Shown in pieces: positions 7,609 through 16,521 of a DNA stretch of 64,000 nt. Every line of letters starts with the position of its first letter. The first letter of the stretch is position 1. The notes under the pieces are model-generated. The model ran no database searches. It saw nothing but the letters and a program-made list of their open reading frames with translations, and had not been told where the DNA came from. The stretch covers positions 682,001-746,000 of the forward strand of contig BQJR01000003.1 in the NCBI GenBank assembly GCA_021604805.1. Reading direction: 5' to 3'. The position numbers and the translations under genes were made by a program. The DNA is from Planctomycetota bacterium. Lineage in GTDB: Bacteria; Planctomycetota; B15-G4.

Positions 7609-8822
7609 ACGCGCGCTCCTTGCTCAGTGAGGCCTTCGGCAGCCTCGCGTCGCACCCGCTGCGCTCGGCGCTCACCGCGCTGAGCGTGGGTTTCGGCGCC
7701 GCGGTGTTGTTCATCCTGATCAGTTACTCCACCGGCATCCCGAGCACCACGGCCACGATCTTGCGCAGCCTCGGCAGCCAAGAACTCATCGTGGAACCCG
7801 GTCGCTCACGCGGTGGTGGCCGCGGCGGACGTCGCTTGCGCATCCGCTACACCGACCTACCCGCCATCCGCGCGGCCTGCCCGTCGATCGAACGCTTGTC
7901 ACCGGCCTACCGCCCCGGTCGCGGCGGCCCCGTGTTCACCGACGACCGCAGCTGGCCGTGGGCGAGCATCACCGGCGTGGGCTTCGAGTATCGCGAGGTC
8001 ACCGGCTTGGCCGTGACCTCGGGGCGTTGGTTCACGAAGCGCGAGGAGCTGCAGGCCGAAGACGTCGCCTTGCTCAGCCGCCCCTTCGCCGAAGGCTTGT
8101 TCGACGGGGAGTCCGCGCTCGACCGCATCGTGACGGTGAACGCGCGACGCTTCCGCGTGATCGGCGTCTTCGAGAGCAACGCCAGCTTCGCGTTCTCGAT
8201 CTTCGTGCCCTATCCCACGGCCATGGAGATGGGCGACGACGGCGGCCGCAACGTGAGCCACCTCGCCTTCGCGCCGCGCAACGAAGACCTCGCCGCCGAC
8301 GCCGTAGCCGAGATGCGCAACGCGCTCTCCACCATCTATCGCGTGGACCCCACCGACGAGCGCGCCTTCGACATCAAAGAGAACACGACCTTCGTGGCGA
8401 TGGTGCAGGGCGCCAGCCTCGGCTTGCAGATCCTCGTGCTCGCCATCGCCACACTCACGCTCGTGCTCGGTTGCTTGGGCGCGGCCAACGTGGTCGGCAT
8501 CTCGGTGGCGGAGCGCACCTCGGAGCTCGGGCTGCGCAAGGCGCTCGGCGCCACGCCCACCCGCCTGCGCGCCGAGGTGCTCACGGAAACCGTGCTGCTG
8601 TGCGTGGCCGGCGGCGTGCTCGGCGTGCTCGTGGGGCTGGGCGGCGTGGCCGCACTCGGTCCCTTGCCGTTCACCGACGACACCTTGCTCGTGCCCCACG
8701 CGGATCCGCTCCAACTGACCATCGCCTTCGCGCTGCTGGTCGGCGTGGGCAGCCTCGCGGGCCTGCCCGCGGCGCGCCGCGCGGCCGCGCTCGACCCCGT
8801 GATCGCGCTGCGCGACGAGTAG
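7605..8822 (+). CDS. MacB-like ABC permease subunit (second of two)
   Basis: A 405-residue paralogue of the preceding permease with the same plan: N-terminal membrane segment (SALTALSVGFGAAVLFILISY), periplasmic domain, and three C-terminal FtsX segments with the coupling motif ELGLRKALGATPTRL. A Gly/Arg-rich stretch (RSRGGGRGGRRLRI) at ~70 is an oddity in the early periplasmic domain. ATG at 7605 overlaps the previous stop (ATGA). Last gene of the exporter operon. Confidence 0.9.
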   Translation: MNARSLLSEAFGSLASHPLRSALTALSVGFGAAVLFILISYSTGIPSTTATILRSLGSQELIVEPGRSRGGGRGGRRLRIRYTDLPAIRAACPSIERLSPAYRPGRGGPVFTDDRSWPWASITGVGFEYREVTGLAVTSGRWFTKREELQAEDVALLSRPFAEGLFDGESALDRIVTVNARRFRVIGVFESNASFAFSIFVPYPTAMEMGDDGGRNVSHLAFAPRNEDLAADAVAEMRNALSTIYRVDPTDERAFDIKENTTFVAMVQGASLGLQILVLAIATLTLVLGCLGAANVVGISVAERTSELGLRKALGATPTRLRAEVLTETVLLCVAGGVLGVLVGLGGVAALGPLPFTDDTLLVPHADPLQLTIAFALLVGVGSLAGLPAARRAAALDPVIALRDE

Positions 8823-8844
8823 CGTCGCTGCGCGGGGCCTCGTC

Positions 8845-8853
8845 TGATACAAT
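8845..8853 (+). promoter_or_regulatory. Extended -10 promoter element
   Basis: TGATACAAT is a TG-n-TACAAT extended -10, one of the best -10 matches in this GC-rich window. It points into the low-GC stretch and could start a transcript covering the gene at 9345. No good -35 is visible, which is usual for extended -10 promoters. Confidence 0.45.
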
Positions 8854-9170
8854 ACGAACCGCTCGACAGCGACGTCGTCCCCAAGGCTGAGCTCCGTCGT
8901 CGAGCAGCGTTCAAAACCAATTACTACTTTCCCACCAGCAGTCGCGACTCACGGGGACATGAGCTGGCGTGGCAGCAGCTGTGGTGTGGGCTGGGAGTGG
9001 TCTGCAGCCATGACCTCCCTTGCCCCCACCACAGGTCTTGCAGGCAGCAAGGCAGCAGCCACATGTGCCCTTCAACAACGCGCAATACCTCAGCTCTCCG
9101 ACCCCTCAATTCGAAGCGTGGGACTCTTGGGCTGGACTTCAAATCTCCCGCTCGAAGAGTTTCCCTCCAC

Positions 9171-9341
9171 GTGGACCTTCAGGGGATTGGACGCCGCGAG
9201 CAGGAGACTCTTGAGCTGGTGGTGATCGCGATTACCGCGGTCATCATCGATGTTGCTTCGTCACTCCCCGTACCAATCACTACATGGTGCGTCGTGGCCG
9301 TAGCAATCCTTAGATTGTCCCGAAGCAATCGGAGCAAGTGA
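9171..9341 (+). CDS. Possible small membrane protein (uncertain)
   Basis: A 56-residue reading frame from a GTG at 9171 encodes a charged start followed by a hydrophobic run (LELVVIAITAVIIDVASS, then a second segment ITTWCVVAVAILRL) and a basic end. The frame is open further upstream (ATG at 9063, GTG at 8997), but that part looks non-coding. The stop lies 3 bp before the next ATG, so coupling to the 9345 gene is possible. No family recognised; it could be chance. Confidence 0.3.
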   Translation: MDLQGIGRREQETLELVVIAITAVIIDVASSLPVPITTWCVVAVAILRLSRSNRSK

Positions 9342-9344
9342 TAT

Positions 9345-9878
9345 ATGCCAGGGTCCCGAAAGAACAAGCGCCGAGGCGCTCGTGGTACTGGCCGCCCTCT
9401 AAAGTTCCCTGAGTATTTGGTCAATAACGGCACTGGCGGTGCCGTGAAGCACTCAGGTAAACGGCTGGAACGGCTTCAGAGCAATCTGTTTCGCGACCTG
9501 CGAGCCTTCGCACAGAAGGTCAGCAGCCTGATGGAGTCGCATCCAGAGGATCGGTGGGAAGAAGTCCTGTTCGAAGAGAACAGTGCGCTCCTGTCGGACT
9601 TAGTCGAGGTAGGCGTTGCCATCGACTATCTTCCATGGGCTCCGACATGGGACGAGCTCGGGGGGAGATCGGAGTCACCCTTCGGCGGAGTAAAGTACGA
9701 GCTGTGCACGTCTGGGAGAAATCTCTCCGGAGAGGAAGTTGCGCAGATTGTGCTGGACGCGACTAAAGATCAGACATCTCTTTCTCACAAGATTGCGACG
9801 GACCCGAGTATTCTGAAGCGACTGTTCGAATCGGTGAAGAATGAGCCGAAAGGCGATCCCGAAAGATCCGAAAGCTGA
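9345..9878 (+). CDS. Hypothetical protein in low-GC island
   Basis: A 177-residue soluble protein, not recognised. It starts with a basic patch (GSRKNKRRGARGTGR), then a mostly helical, charged middle (RDLRAFAQKVSSLMESHPEDRWEEVLFEE) and an acidic/polar tail. Codon use differs sharply from the neighbours: third positions are often A or T, and by hand count 9781-9840 is 48% GC against 73% at 8581-8640. That suggests horizontal acquisition. The ribosome site is weak. No transposase, integrase or toxin/antitoxin feature is visible nearby. Confidence 0.6.
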   Translation: MPGSRKNKRRGARGTGRPLKFPEYLVNNGTGGAVKHSGKRLERLQSNLFRDLRAFAQKVSSLMESHPEDRWEEVLFEENSALLSDLVEVGVAIDYLPWAPTWDELGGRSESPFGGVKYELCTSGRNLSGEEVAQIVLDATKDQTSLSHKIATDPSILKRLFESVKNEPKGDPERSES

Positions 9879-9960
9879 GGATTCAGCCGAGTGTGAGAGA
9901 ACCGGGGCGTGATCGTCTACGACCATTGAGCACCATGTCGCTTCTCCGCAACACCGCATT

Positions 9961-10491
9961 ATGACCCCCGCCGCCGCCACGACCTCCGCCGCCTCATCCA
10001 CGCTCACGCGCGTGTTGCTCGGCCTGATCACGACCGTGTTCGTGGTGTCGGTGAGCGCCCGCGCGCTGATCGGGAGCGACGACGCGGCGAGCTCACCCGC
10101 CACCCCCCCTGCCGGCAGCAGCGCCTTCCTGCCCGGCATGACGCCGACAGGCGACGCGAAGTCCGCCGAGGAAACCGGCATGGCGCTCGAGAGCTTGCTG
10201 CCCGTGCTCACCGAGGCGAGCTTCTTCGCGCTGGTGGGTTTCGGCCTCGGCTACGCGGGCAAGAAGGTCGCCAAGTTGTTGCTCATCTTCCTCGCGCTGG
10301 GCTTCCTGCTCGTGCAAGGACTGGGCTACGCCGAGGTCGTCACGGTCGACTGGAGCAAACTCGTCGAGCTGCTCAACACCTGGATCCTGAACGTGAAGGA
10401 AGGCCAGCAAGTCACCGAATGGCTGACCAGCAGCCTGCCGACCGCGGGTGCGCTCATCGCCGGCGTGGTGCTGGGTTTCCGCAAGGGCTGA
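9961..10491 (+). CDS. FUN14-domain membrane protein
   Basis: A 176-residue membrane protein. An N-terminal hydrophobic segment (LLGLITTVFVVSVSARALI) is followed by a Pro/Ala/Gly-rich linker and a FUN14-like core: ALVGFGLGYAGKKVAKLLL, then LLVQGLGYAEVVTVDWSKL, and a last hydrophobic segment ending LIAGVVLGFRKG. The G-x-G-x-x-x-KK-x-x-K pattern and VDW are typical of the family, best known from eukaryotic mitophagy receptors; the bacterial role is unknown. GC content returns to normal here. It stands alone between the low-GC island and a convergent methyltransferase. Confidence 0.8.
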   Translation: MTPAAATTSAASSTLTRVLLGLITTVFVVSVSARALIGSDDAASSPATPPAGSSAFLPGMTPTGDAKSAEETGMALESLLPVLTEASFFALVGFGLGYAGKKVAKLLLIFLALGFLLVQGLGYAEVVTVDWSKLVELLNTWILNVKEGQQVTEWLTSSLPTAGALIAGVVLGFRKG

Positions 10492-10520
10492 ACCGCGCGA
10501 CGCGAGCGCACCCTGCCCCG

Positions 10521-11600
10521 TCAGCTCACCCGCGCCACGGTCCACGCGTTCATCGCGTCGTGTTCGAGGCGGTGGACGTGTTGGTCCACGAAGCCCGCGT
10601 CGCGCAGCATGGCTTCGGCGGTGTCCACGCCCCACATGGCGCCCAGGCCCGCGCCGCCCTTTGCGAGCGACACGGTCATGCAGTGCATGCAGGAGATCGT
10701 GTAGAGGAACGGGCCGAGCGGGTGTTCAGTGTTGCGCGCCGGGTCGCTGTGACCTTCGATGTCCTGCATCAGGAACAGGCCGTCGGGTTTCAGTGCGCGA
10801 CGGATGCCCGACAACATCGCGGCCGGGTCGACCTGGTCGTGCACCGCGTCGAAGGCGGTGACGAGGTCGAAGCGTTGCTCGTCCACGAGCGTGGCGGCGT
10901 CTTGCACCACGAAGCGCACGTTGCTCAGGCCGCGACGCTGCGCCGACTCGCGAGCACGGGCGATCGCCTCCTGCGACGCGTCGTAGCCCGTGAAGCGGCT
11001 GGCCGGGAAGCTCGTCGCGAGTTGCATGAGCGCGAGGCCGCTGCCGCAACCCACGTCGGCGACTTCGCGACCTGCGCGGAGTGCGTCGGCCAAACCGGGC
11101 ACCAGCGGGATCACGTGACTGAGCAGCACCGACACCACGGTCTGCTCGCTCTCTTCGGCCATGATCTCGTGGAAGCGCGGGAACGCTTCATAGGGCAGGC
11201 CGCCGCCATCGCGGAAGCAGTCGACGATCGGGTCTTCGACGCGCGCGAGCATGGGCAGGAACTGCGCGGGCACCGCCATGTTGCCGGGTGTCGCAGCGCG
11301 CGTGAGGAAGGCGGCGTGCTCGTCGGGCAAAGCGAAGAGCCCTGAACCGACGGCGCTGTGCACGATGCCACCGGCGGTCATGGCGCCGAGCCACTCGCGC
11401 ACGTAGCGCTCGTTGAGCCCGGCGGCGGCGGCGAGATCGGCCGAGTTCGTCGGCGCGCGACCGGCCAAGGTGTCGAAGAGGCCGGTGCGATGCCCGACGG
11501 AGATCATCAGGCTCAGCGCGCCGCCGTTCAGGATGCCGGTCAGGCGCTCCGCGAAGGGAGCCGCGGCGGGAGCGTCGATCGTGGGACAGGAACTGCACAT
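10521..11600 (-). CDS. SAM-dependent methyltransferase with N-terminal winged helix
   Basis: A 359-residue class I methyltransferase. The N-terminal ~100 residues form a winged-helix dimerisation domain of the O-methyltransferase kind (SLMISVGHRTGLFDTLAG and the later YVREWLGAMTAGGIV). The SAM-binding core has motif I EVADVGCGSGLALMQLA, motif II GYDAS, motif III VVQDAAT and FDLVTAFDAVHDQVDP. A C-terminal CMHCMTVSLAKGGAG segment resembles the Rv2258c-like group. The substrate is unknown. Start placed at the ATG at 11600 (MCSSCP); a start at 11636 is also open. It is convergent with the FUN14 gene. Confidence 0.85.
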   Translation of the reverse strand: MCSSCPTIDAPAAAPFAERLTGILNGGALSLMISVGHRTGLFDTLAGRAPTNSADLAAAAGLNERYVREWLGAMTAGGIVHSAVGSGLFALPDEHAAFLTRAATPGNMAVPAQFLPMLARVEDPIVDCFRDGGGLPYEAFPRFHEIMAEESEQTVVSVLLSHVIPLVPGLADALRAGREVADVGCGSGLALMQLATSFPASRFTGYDASQEAIARARESAQRRGLSNVRFVVQDAATLVDEQRFDLVTAFDAVHDQVDPAAMLSGIRRALKPDGLFLMQDIEGHSDPARNTEHPLGPFLYTISCMHCMTVSLAKGGAGLGAMWGVDTAEAMLRDAGFVDQHVHRLEHDAMNAWTVARVS

Positions 11601-11755
11601 GGGAGTGGTCCGGGCAGGGAGGGTTCGGGCCCGCACACCGGGCCGCAGAACACGTGGCGCGAAGGTCCTCCGGGAGCTGCCAGGGAAAATCCGCGCTCCG
11701 AGCTCGGGTGCTCTCGGCTCAGCAGACGCTGCGCTTCCGTGACGGCCTGGCGCGG

Positions 11756-14725
11756 CTAGCCGTCGCCCGGGTCGCCGTAGGCGCGCGCGCGCCAGAGCGC
11801 CTGTTGCGCGTTGTCCTCGGCGCCGTCGGCGCCGTCGTCGGCGTGCTGCTCGAGCAGCGCTACGAGCGCAGCGGCCACGTCGCGGGCGCGCGGTGCGTCG
11901 GGGCCGAAGCTCGGCGTCAACACCTCCCAGGCGCGACGCAGCTCGGCTTGCGCTTCGTCGACGCGCCCCAAGCCGGCCAGTGCGTTCCCGCGACGCTCGA
12001 GCAGGTGCGCGTGCAGATCGGGCGCCTCGAGTTGCGCGAGCTCCAGCCGCGCGAGCGCCTCGCGCGCCACGCGTTCGGCGTCGGCATGGCGCGCTTGCAA
12101 CCCGTGCAGGCCCGCGAGATTCGCGAGCATGCTCAACTCGGGCGCGAACAGCGGCTCGGCGCGCGCGGCGAAACGCTCGCGCGCGTCGAGCAAGAGTTCT
12201 TCGGCGCGCGCATACTCTTCCAAACCGAGGTGCAGCAGCGCGAGGTTCACCAAGCTCTGCAAGGTGCTCGGATGGTCGCGGCCGAGCGTGGCCTCCTGCG
12301 CGTGGAGGTTCGCCGTGACGAGCGGCGCCACTTCGTCGAAGCGTCCCTGAGCGTAGAGCGTGGCGGCCAGCTCGTTGGCGCGCTCCAGCGTGCGCGGATG
12401 TTCAGGGCCGAGACTCTCGCGGCTGCCTTCGAGCGCGCGACGCGCGAGGCCCTCAGCGCGCTCGACGTCGCCGCGCGTGAAGTTCAGGATCGTGAGCCCG
12501 CTGAGCACGTCGAGGGTCTCGAGGTGCGTGCTCCCGAGCACCGCTTCCATGTCGGCGAGCAAGGGCGTGAGCAGCGCTTCGGCGGCGTCGAGCTCGCCGG
12601 CATCGAGACGCACGCGCGCGCGGGCGTGGCGCGCCACGAGTGTGTCGGGGTGCTGCGGCCCGAGCACCTCGACGAGTCCGTTCACGGCGGCGTCGATCTC
12701 GCGGCGCGCGTCGTCGAGGCGATCCAGCGCGCGCAGGGCGTTGCCGTGATTGAGTTGCGTGGCGAGCGTGAAGGGATCGCGCGGGCCGAGCAGCTCGAGC
12801 CGGCCGGCGTAGGCGCGCGCGAAGGCGTCGACCGCCGGGCCGTAGTCGCCGGACATGGCGTGCGCGAGGCCGAGCTTGTCGAGCGCGTCGAGGTGCAGGT
12901 CGCCGTCGAAGTCGGCGGCTTCGTCGACCACGGCTTGCAAGCTGGCCTGCGCCGTGACGAGCTCCCCGCGGTCGAGCTGCACCAAGCCGCGCAAGCGTTT
13001 CGCCTGCAGCGCGAGGCTGGCGCGTTCGCGGTCGGCGCCGGATCCGGGTTGCTCGACGAGCGCGCGCTGCACGGCGTCGACCTGGGTCTCGGCGCCGTCG
13101 AAGTCGCCCAGGCCGCGCAGCACGTCGGCGAGCGCTTGGCGCGTGATGAGCGTGTCGGTGTCGAGCGCGCCGCGGTCGACGAGCAGAGCCTCGAGCGCGG
13201 CGCTGAGTTGCGCGCGCGCCGCTTCGTACTGTCCCAACGCCGCCCACGACTGTCCCACGCTGCGCCGCAACGCGGTCTCGACGAGCGCGCTGTTGGCGAG
13301 CGCGGCAGCACCGCTGCGCGAGGCCAAGCGCGCGTCGGCCAAGCGCAGCACGTCCACCACGCGCACCTCGCGGCCGTGTCCCGGCTGGCCCGACGGCACC
13401 GCCGCTGCGAGCAAGTCCTTGGTGAAGAAGCGCAGCGTCTCGCGCGCGAGTGCGGCCTGACGCCGCGCTTCCGCGGCCTCGCGGTCGGCCAACCTGCGGC
13501 CGGCGTCGAGCCCGTAGAGCGCCACCAACAGAGCCGCCAACAACACCGCCCCCGCCAAGGCTGAAGCCCGGTGCCGACGCAACAACTTGCGCGTGCGATA
13601 GACCGCGCTCGGCGGCGCCGCCTCCACGGGCAAGTGCGCGAGGAAGCGCTCGACATCTTGCGCCAAACCCTGCGCGGTGGCGTAGCGACGGTCGCGCTCC
13701 TTCTCCAGGCAGCGCAGACAGATCCAGTCGAGATCGGCGGGCAGCTCGAAGACCGCGCTGCTGCTCGGCAGTCGCCGCTTGCTCGGACGCAGCGGCTGCT
13801 CCTCGCGCACCACGCGGCGGATCTCGTCGAGGCTGCGCGTAGCCAGGTCGAACGCCGGCGTGTCGGTGAGCAACTCGTAGAGCAACAGGCCCAGGGCGTA
13901 GACGTCGGCGCGCGTGTCCACGTCGGGTCCGCCGGCAAGTTGCTCCGGGCTCATCGTGGACGGCGTGCCGAGCAGGTGGCCCTCGCCCGTGAGTTCGCCG
14001 CTGGGCATGTCGCCGCCGCGCACGGCTTTGGCGATGCCGAAGTCGATGATCTTGGGCACGGGCGCGCCGTCCACCTCGGTGACGATCACGTTGCCGGCCT
14101 TCACGTCGCGATGCACCACGCCCTTCTGATGCGCATGCTGCAAGGCTTGGCAGACCTGCAGGAACAAGCGCAGGCGCGCGCGCAGGTCGAGGCGCTGCTC
14201 GCGCGCGTAACGCGTGAGGTGTTGCCCGCTCACGAGCTCCATCGCGAAGTACGGGCGACCGCTCTCGGTGGCGCCGACCTCGAGCACGCGCGCGATGCTC
14301 GGGTGGTCCATCAACGCCAAGGCTTGACGTTCGGCTTCGAAGCGGCTGAGCACCGCGGCCGTGTCCATGCCGGCCTTCACGACTTTCAGCGCCACCTCGC
14401 GCTGCACCGGTTGCTCTTGGCGCGCGCGGTACACCGTGCCGAAGCCGCCTTCGCCGAGCACTTCGAGCAACTCGAAGACGCCCACGTGATCCCCGGGACG
14501 CAGCACCGCGCCGGGCTCGATCCCGGCCGCGCCCGCCAGCGCCGCGAAGTCGGGTGTCTGCACGCCCAGGCGCGTGTCGGCGGCGGCGTGGGCCGCGAGC
14601 AAGGCCAGCACGCGCGCGTGCAGCGCCGCGTCGCCGGCGCAGGCCTGTTCCAGGAAGGCGGCGCGCGCGTCGGCGGGTCGGTCGAGCGCCTCGAAGAGCA
14701 GGTCTTTGGGATTCACGGGATTCAC
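11756..14725 (-). CDS. Membrane-anchored Ser/Thr protein kinase with C-terminal TPR region
   Basis: A 989-residue Hanks-type kinase. After a ~75-residue leader come the glycine loop GEGGFGTVYRA, the ATP lysine in VALKVVKAG, catalytic HRDVKAGNV, the IIDFGIAKA activation start and SPEQL. One membrane segment (ASALAGAVLLAALLVALYGL) near residue 400 separates the cytosolic kinase from ~550 residues of Ala/Leu/Asp-rich helical repeats of about 42 residues, consistent with TPRs of the NB-ARC/kinesin-light-chain kind (LGPQHPDT, LGSTHLET, LGPEHPRT, LGRDHPST at regular spacing). GTG at 14725 overlaps the sigma-factor stop (GTGA), so ECF factor and kinase are co-expressed; such pairs are common in planctomycetes. 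Confidence 0.92.
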   Translation of the reverse strand: MNPVNPKDLLFEALDRPADARAAFLEQACAGDAALHARVLALLAAHAAADTRLGVQTPDFAALAGAAGIEPGAVLRPGDHVGVFELLEVLGEGGFGTVYRARQEQPVQREVALKVVKAGMDTAAVLSRFEAERQALALMDHPSIARVLEVGATESGRPYFAMELVSGQHLTRYAREQRLDLRARLRLFLQVCQALQHAHQKGVVHRDVKAGNVIVTEVDGAPVPKIIDFGIAKAVRGGDMPSGELTGEGHLLGTPSTMSPEQLAGGPDVDTRADVYALGLLLYELLTDTPAFDLATRSLDEIRRVVREEQPLRPSKRRLPSSSAVFELPADLDWICLRCLEKERDRRYATAQGLAQDVERFLAHLPVEAAPPSAVYRTRKLLRRHRASALAGAVLLAALLVALYGLDAGRRLADREAAEARRQAALARETLRFFTKDLLAAAVPSGQPGHGREVRVVDVLRLADARLASRSGAAALANSALVETALRRSVGQSWAALGQYEAARAQLSAALEALLVDRGALDTDTLITRQALADVLRGLGDFDGAETQVDAVQRALVEQPGSGADRERASLALQAKRLRGLVQLDRGELVTAQASLQAVVDEAADFDGDLHLDALDKLGLAHAMSGDYGPAVDAFARAYAGRLELLGPRDPFTLATQLNHGNALRALDRLDDARREIDAAVNGLVEVLGPQHPDTLVARHARARVRLDAGELDAAEALLTPLLADMEAVLGSTHLETLDVLSGLTILNFTRGDVERAEGLARRALEGSRESLGPEHPRTLERANELAATLYAQGRFDEVAPLVTANLHAQEATLGRDHPSTLQSLVNLALLHLGLEEYARAEELLLDARERFAARAEPLFAPELSMLANLAGLHGLQARHADAERVAREALARLELAQLEAPDLHAHLLERRGNALAGLGRVDEAQAELRRAWEVLTPSFGPDAPRARDVAAALVALLEQHADDGADGAEDNAQQALWRARAYGDPGDG

Positions 14726-15315
14726 GCGGCCCCGTCGTCTCCTGCGCGACCTTGCGCTGCGCCCAACAGCTCGGAGAGCCGCGCGCGTGCGAAAGTCCAC
14801 TCGCGCATCACGGTGCGCTCCGACACTTCGAGCGTGGCGGCGGTCTCGGCCACCGAGAGCCCGGCGTAGTGACGCAGGCGCGCGACTTCGGCGGCGCGTT
14901 CGTCTTCGGACTCGAGCACGCTGAGCGCGTCGTTCACGGCGAGCACTTGTTCGAAGTCGCCGGCGGCGGCGGGATCAAGGCCGGTGAGCGGCTCGCGCGC
15001 GCGGTCGCCGCCGCGTTTGTTGGCGCGCACCCTGCGGGCGTGGTCCACGAGCACACGACGCATGGCCTCGGCCGCGGCGCCGAAGAAGTGCCGACGGCTC
15101 GACCAGGTCATGTCGCGATCGTCGACCAAGCGCATCCAGGCTTCGTGCACGAGCGCCGTGGGTTGCAGCGTGTGTTCGCCGCGTTCGCGATGCATCTGCG
15201 CGCCGGCGAGATCGCGCAGCTCGTCGTAGACCAGCGGCAACAGACGCACCCACGCTTCGCCGGCGGCGGCGGGGTCCTGGAGAATCGCCGTCACTTCGGC
15301 GCGTCGCGTCTGCAT
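14722..15315 (-). CDS. ECF-type RNA polymerase sigma factor (planctomycete type)
   Basis: A 197-residue ECF sigma factor of the subgroup common in planctomycetes. Region 2 contains LVYDELRDLAGAQMHRE, LVHEAWMRLVDD and FFGAAAEAMRRVLVDHARR; region 4 is the helix-turn-helix HYAGLSVAETAATLEVSERT. This subgroup usually lacks a classical anti-sigma factor and sits next to a Ser/Thr kinase, as here: the stop overlaps the kinase start by 4 bp. Control by phosphorylation or by the kinase's TPR scaffold is likely but inferred. The gene is preceded by a 177-bp gap that should hold the operon promoter. Confidence 0.93.
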   Translation of the reverse strand: MQTRRAEVTAILQDPAAAGEAWVRLLPLVYDELRDLAGAQMHRERGEHTLQPTALVHEAWMRLVDDRDMTWSSRRHFFGAAAEAMRRVLVDHARRVRANKRGGDRAREPLTGLDPAAAGDFEQVLAVNDALSVLESEDERAAEVARLRHYAGLSVAETAATLEVSERTVMREWTFARARLSELLGAAQGRAGDDGAA

Positions 15316-15492
15316 GCGTTCCTCCCCACGGCTGCGCGAGCGCTTCCCGGCGCTCCCGCGTGGCTGCTCATCATCGGCGCTGGCGCAGGCCTGTCCAGAC
15401 CTCGTGCCGATCCACGCGTGCAGACTTCTCGACAGCAGAGCGCGTGCGCCAGCGAAGCGCGGGACGAGCGTCGCGCGAGGGACGACAGGCGC

Positions 15493-16521
15493 TCAACGCC
15501 GCGCGATCGGACGCAAGGCGAGACCCAGCAGCGCGCCGCCGAGCCGTCCCGCGGGGCTGGTGAGCGGCGTGGGCCGCCAGCGGCGGAACTTCTCGAGCAG
15601 GAAGTCGGCGGCCGAGTCTTCGAGACCACGCTCCAGCGGGTAACCCGACTCGGGCAGGCGTTGCAGGAGGCGACGCAGGCCCACGCGCTTGAGGTCGTGC
15701 GTGCGCGCCACGGGCGTGTCGCTCGCGGACACGGCCCCCAAGAGTGCGCTCTCCTCGAGCGCGAGCTCTTCGCGCAGCTCGCCCAGACGGAACGCGCGCG
15801 CGCGGCCGTCGACACGCTCGAACACGAGTGCCTGCGCGCCGCTCGGCAAGTCGGCACCGCTGGCGATCGCGCCGGCGCTGCCGCTCCAGAGCAGACGTCC
15901 GCTGGCGTAGTCGCGCGGCTCCTGGATCACGGCGCGACGGCCTGCACCGAAGTCGAGCACCACGCGTCCACTCTCGACGGCGCCGATCCGCCGCGCACGA
16001 CGCACGCGCGGCGCGCGCCACAGCGTGCGCGCCATGGCGAGCCCGTGGTAGCGCCAGGCCGAACGGTCGAGCTGCAACTCACCGGGCGTGCCGATCAAGC
16101 CGGCGTCGAGCGCGCGGTGCACCAGTGGGATCCACGGCAACGTGGAGCAGTCTTCCGCCACGCTCACTTTCGCGAAGCGGCGCAACAACTTGAGGTTGCC
16201 GAGTTGCTTGAAGAGCAACACCGGCGTGTCGATGAGCAACTCGCAACGCTCGGCGCCGCGGCTCAACACCTCGGCGAGCACGCGCGGCACAGCGCCCTTC
16301 GACACGCAACTGTAGATCAAGGTGTCGGCGCTGAGCTCGTCGGGGCTCAGGCTGCTCAGCGGCCGCACTCTCACGGCGGCGCCGCCCACGTTCTCGTCGC
16401 GCTCGCTGCGCCCGAAGACCGCGCGCACGTCGTAGTCAGCAGGCAGCGAGAAGAAGGCCGGCAACACGTCGTTGCGGATGCGCTGGCCAGCGCCGAGAAC
16501 GATCACGGGACGCGGGCTCAT
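15493..16521 (-). CDS. Rossmann-fold oxidoreductase-like protein (Gfo/Idh/MocA-like)
   Basis: A 342-residue protein with an N-terminal nucleotide-binding start (PVIVLGAGQRIRNDVLPAFF) followed by DYDVRAVFGRS. That arrangement fits the Gfo/Idh/MocA dehydrogenase fold, where a sugar or polyol is oxidised with NAD(P). The central part (LLIDTPVLLFKQLGNLKLL, then VAEDCSTLPWIPLV) occupies the place of the catalytic EKP motif, but that motif is not clear, so activity is uncertain. ATG at 16521 overlaps the GMC oxidoreductase stop (ATGA), so the two proteins probably act on the same substrate. Confidence 0.65.
   Translation of the reverse strand: MSPRPVIVLGAGQRIRNDVLPAFFSLPADYDVRAVFGRSERDENVGGAAVRVRPLSSLSPDELSADTLIYSCVSKGAVPRVLAEVLSRGAERCELLIDTPVLLFKQLGNLKLLRRFAKVSVAEDCSTLPWIPLVHRALDAGLIGTPGELQLDRSAWRYHGLAMARTLWRAPRVRRARRIGAVESGRVVLDFGAGRRAVIQEPRDYASGRLLWSGSAGAIASGADLPSGAQALVFERVDGRARAFRLGELREELALEESALLGAVSASDTPVARTHDLKRVGLRRLLQRLPESGYPLERGLEDSAADFLLEKFRRWRPTPLTSPAGRLGGALLGLALRPIARR

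Larger units (their letters stand above)
8823..9344 (+). other. Atypical lower-GC intergenic stretch
   Basis: This 522-bp gap has visibly more A and T than the flanks. It opens with a good extended -10 (TGATACAAT at 8845-8853). No open frame shows the strong codon bias of neighbouring genes. Near its end a frame closing at 9341 encodes a hydrophobic stretch (see 9171-9341). It may be a remnant of acquired DNA that continues into the unrecognised gene at 9345. Confidence 0.5.

Noticed and set aside
8997..9170. Upstream extension of the small hydrophobic frame ending at 9341
   Set aside because: The residues encoded before 9171 look random (His, Cys, Ser and Pro rich) and no ribosome site is visible.
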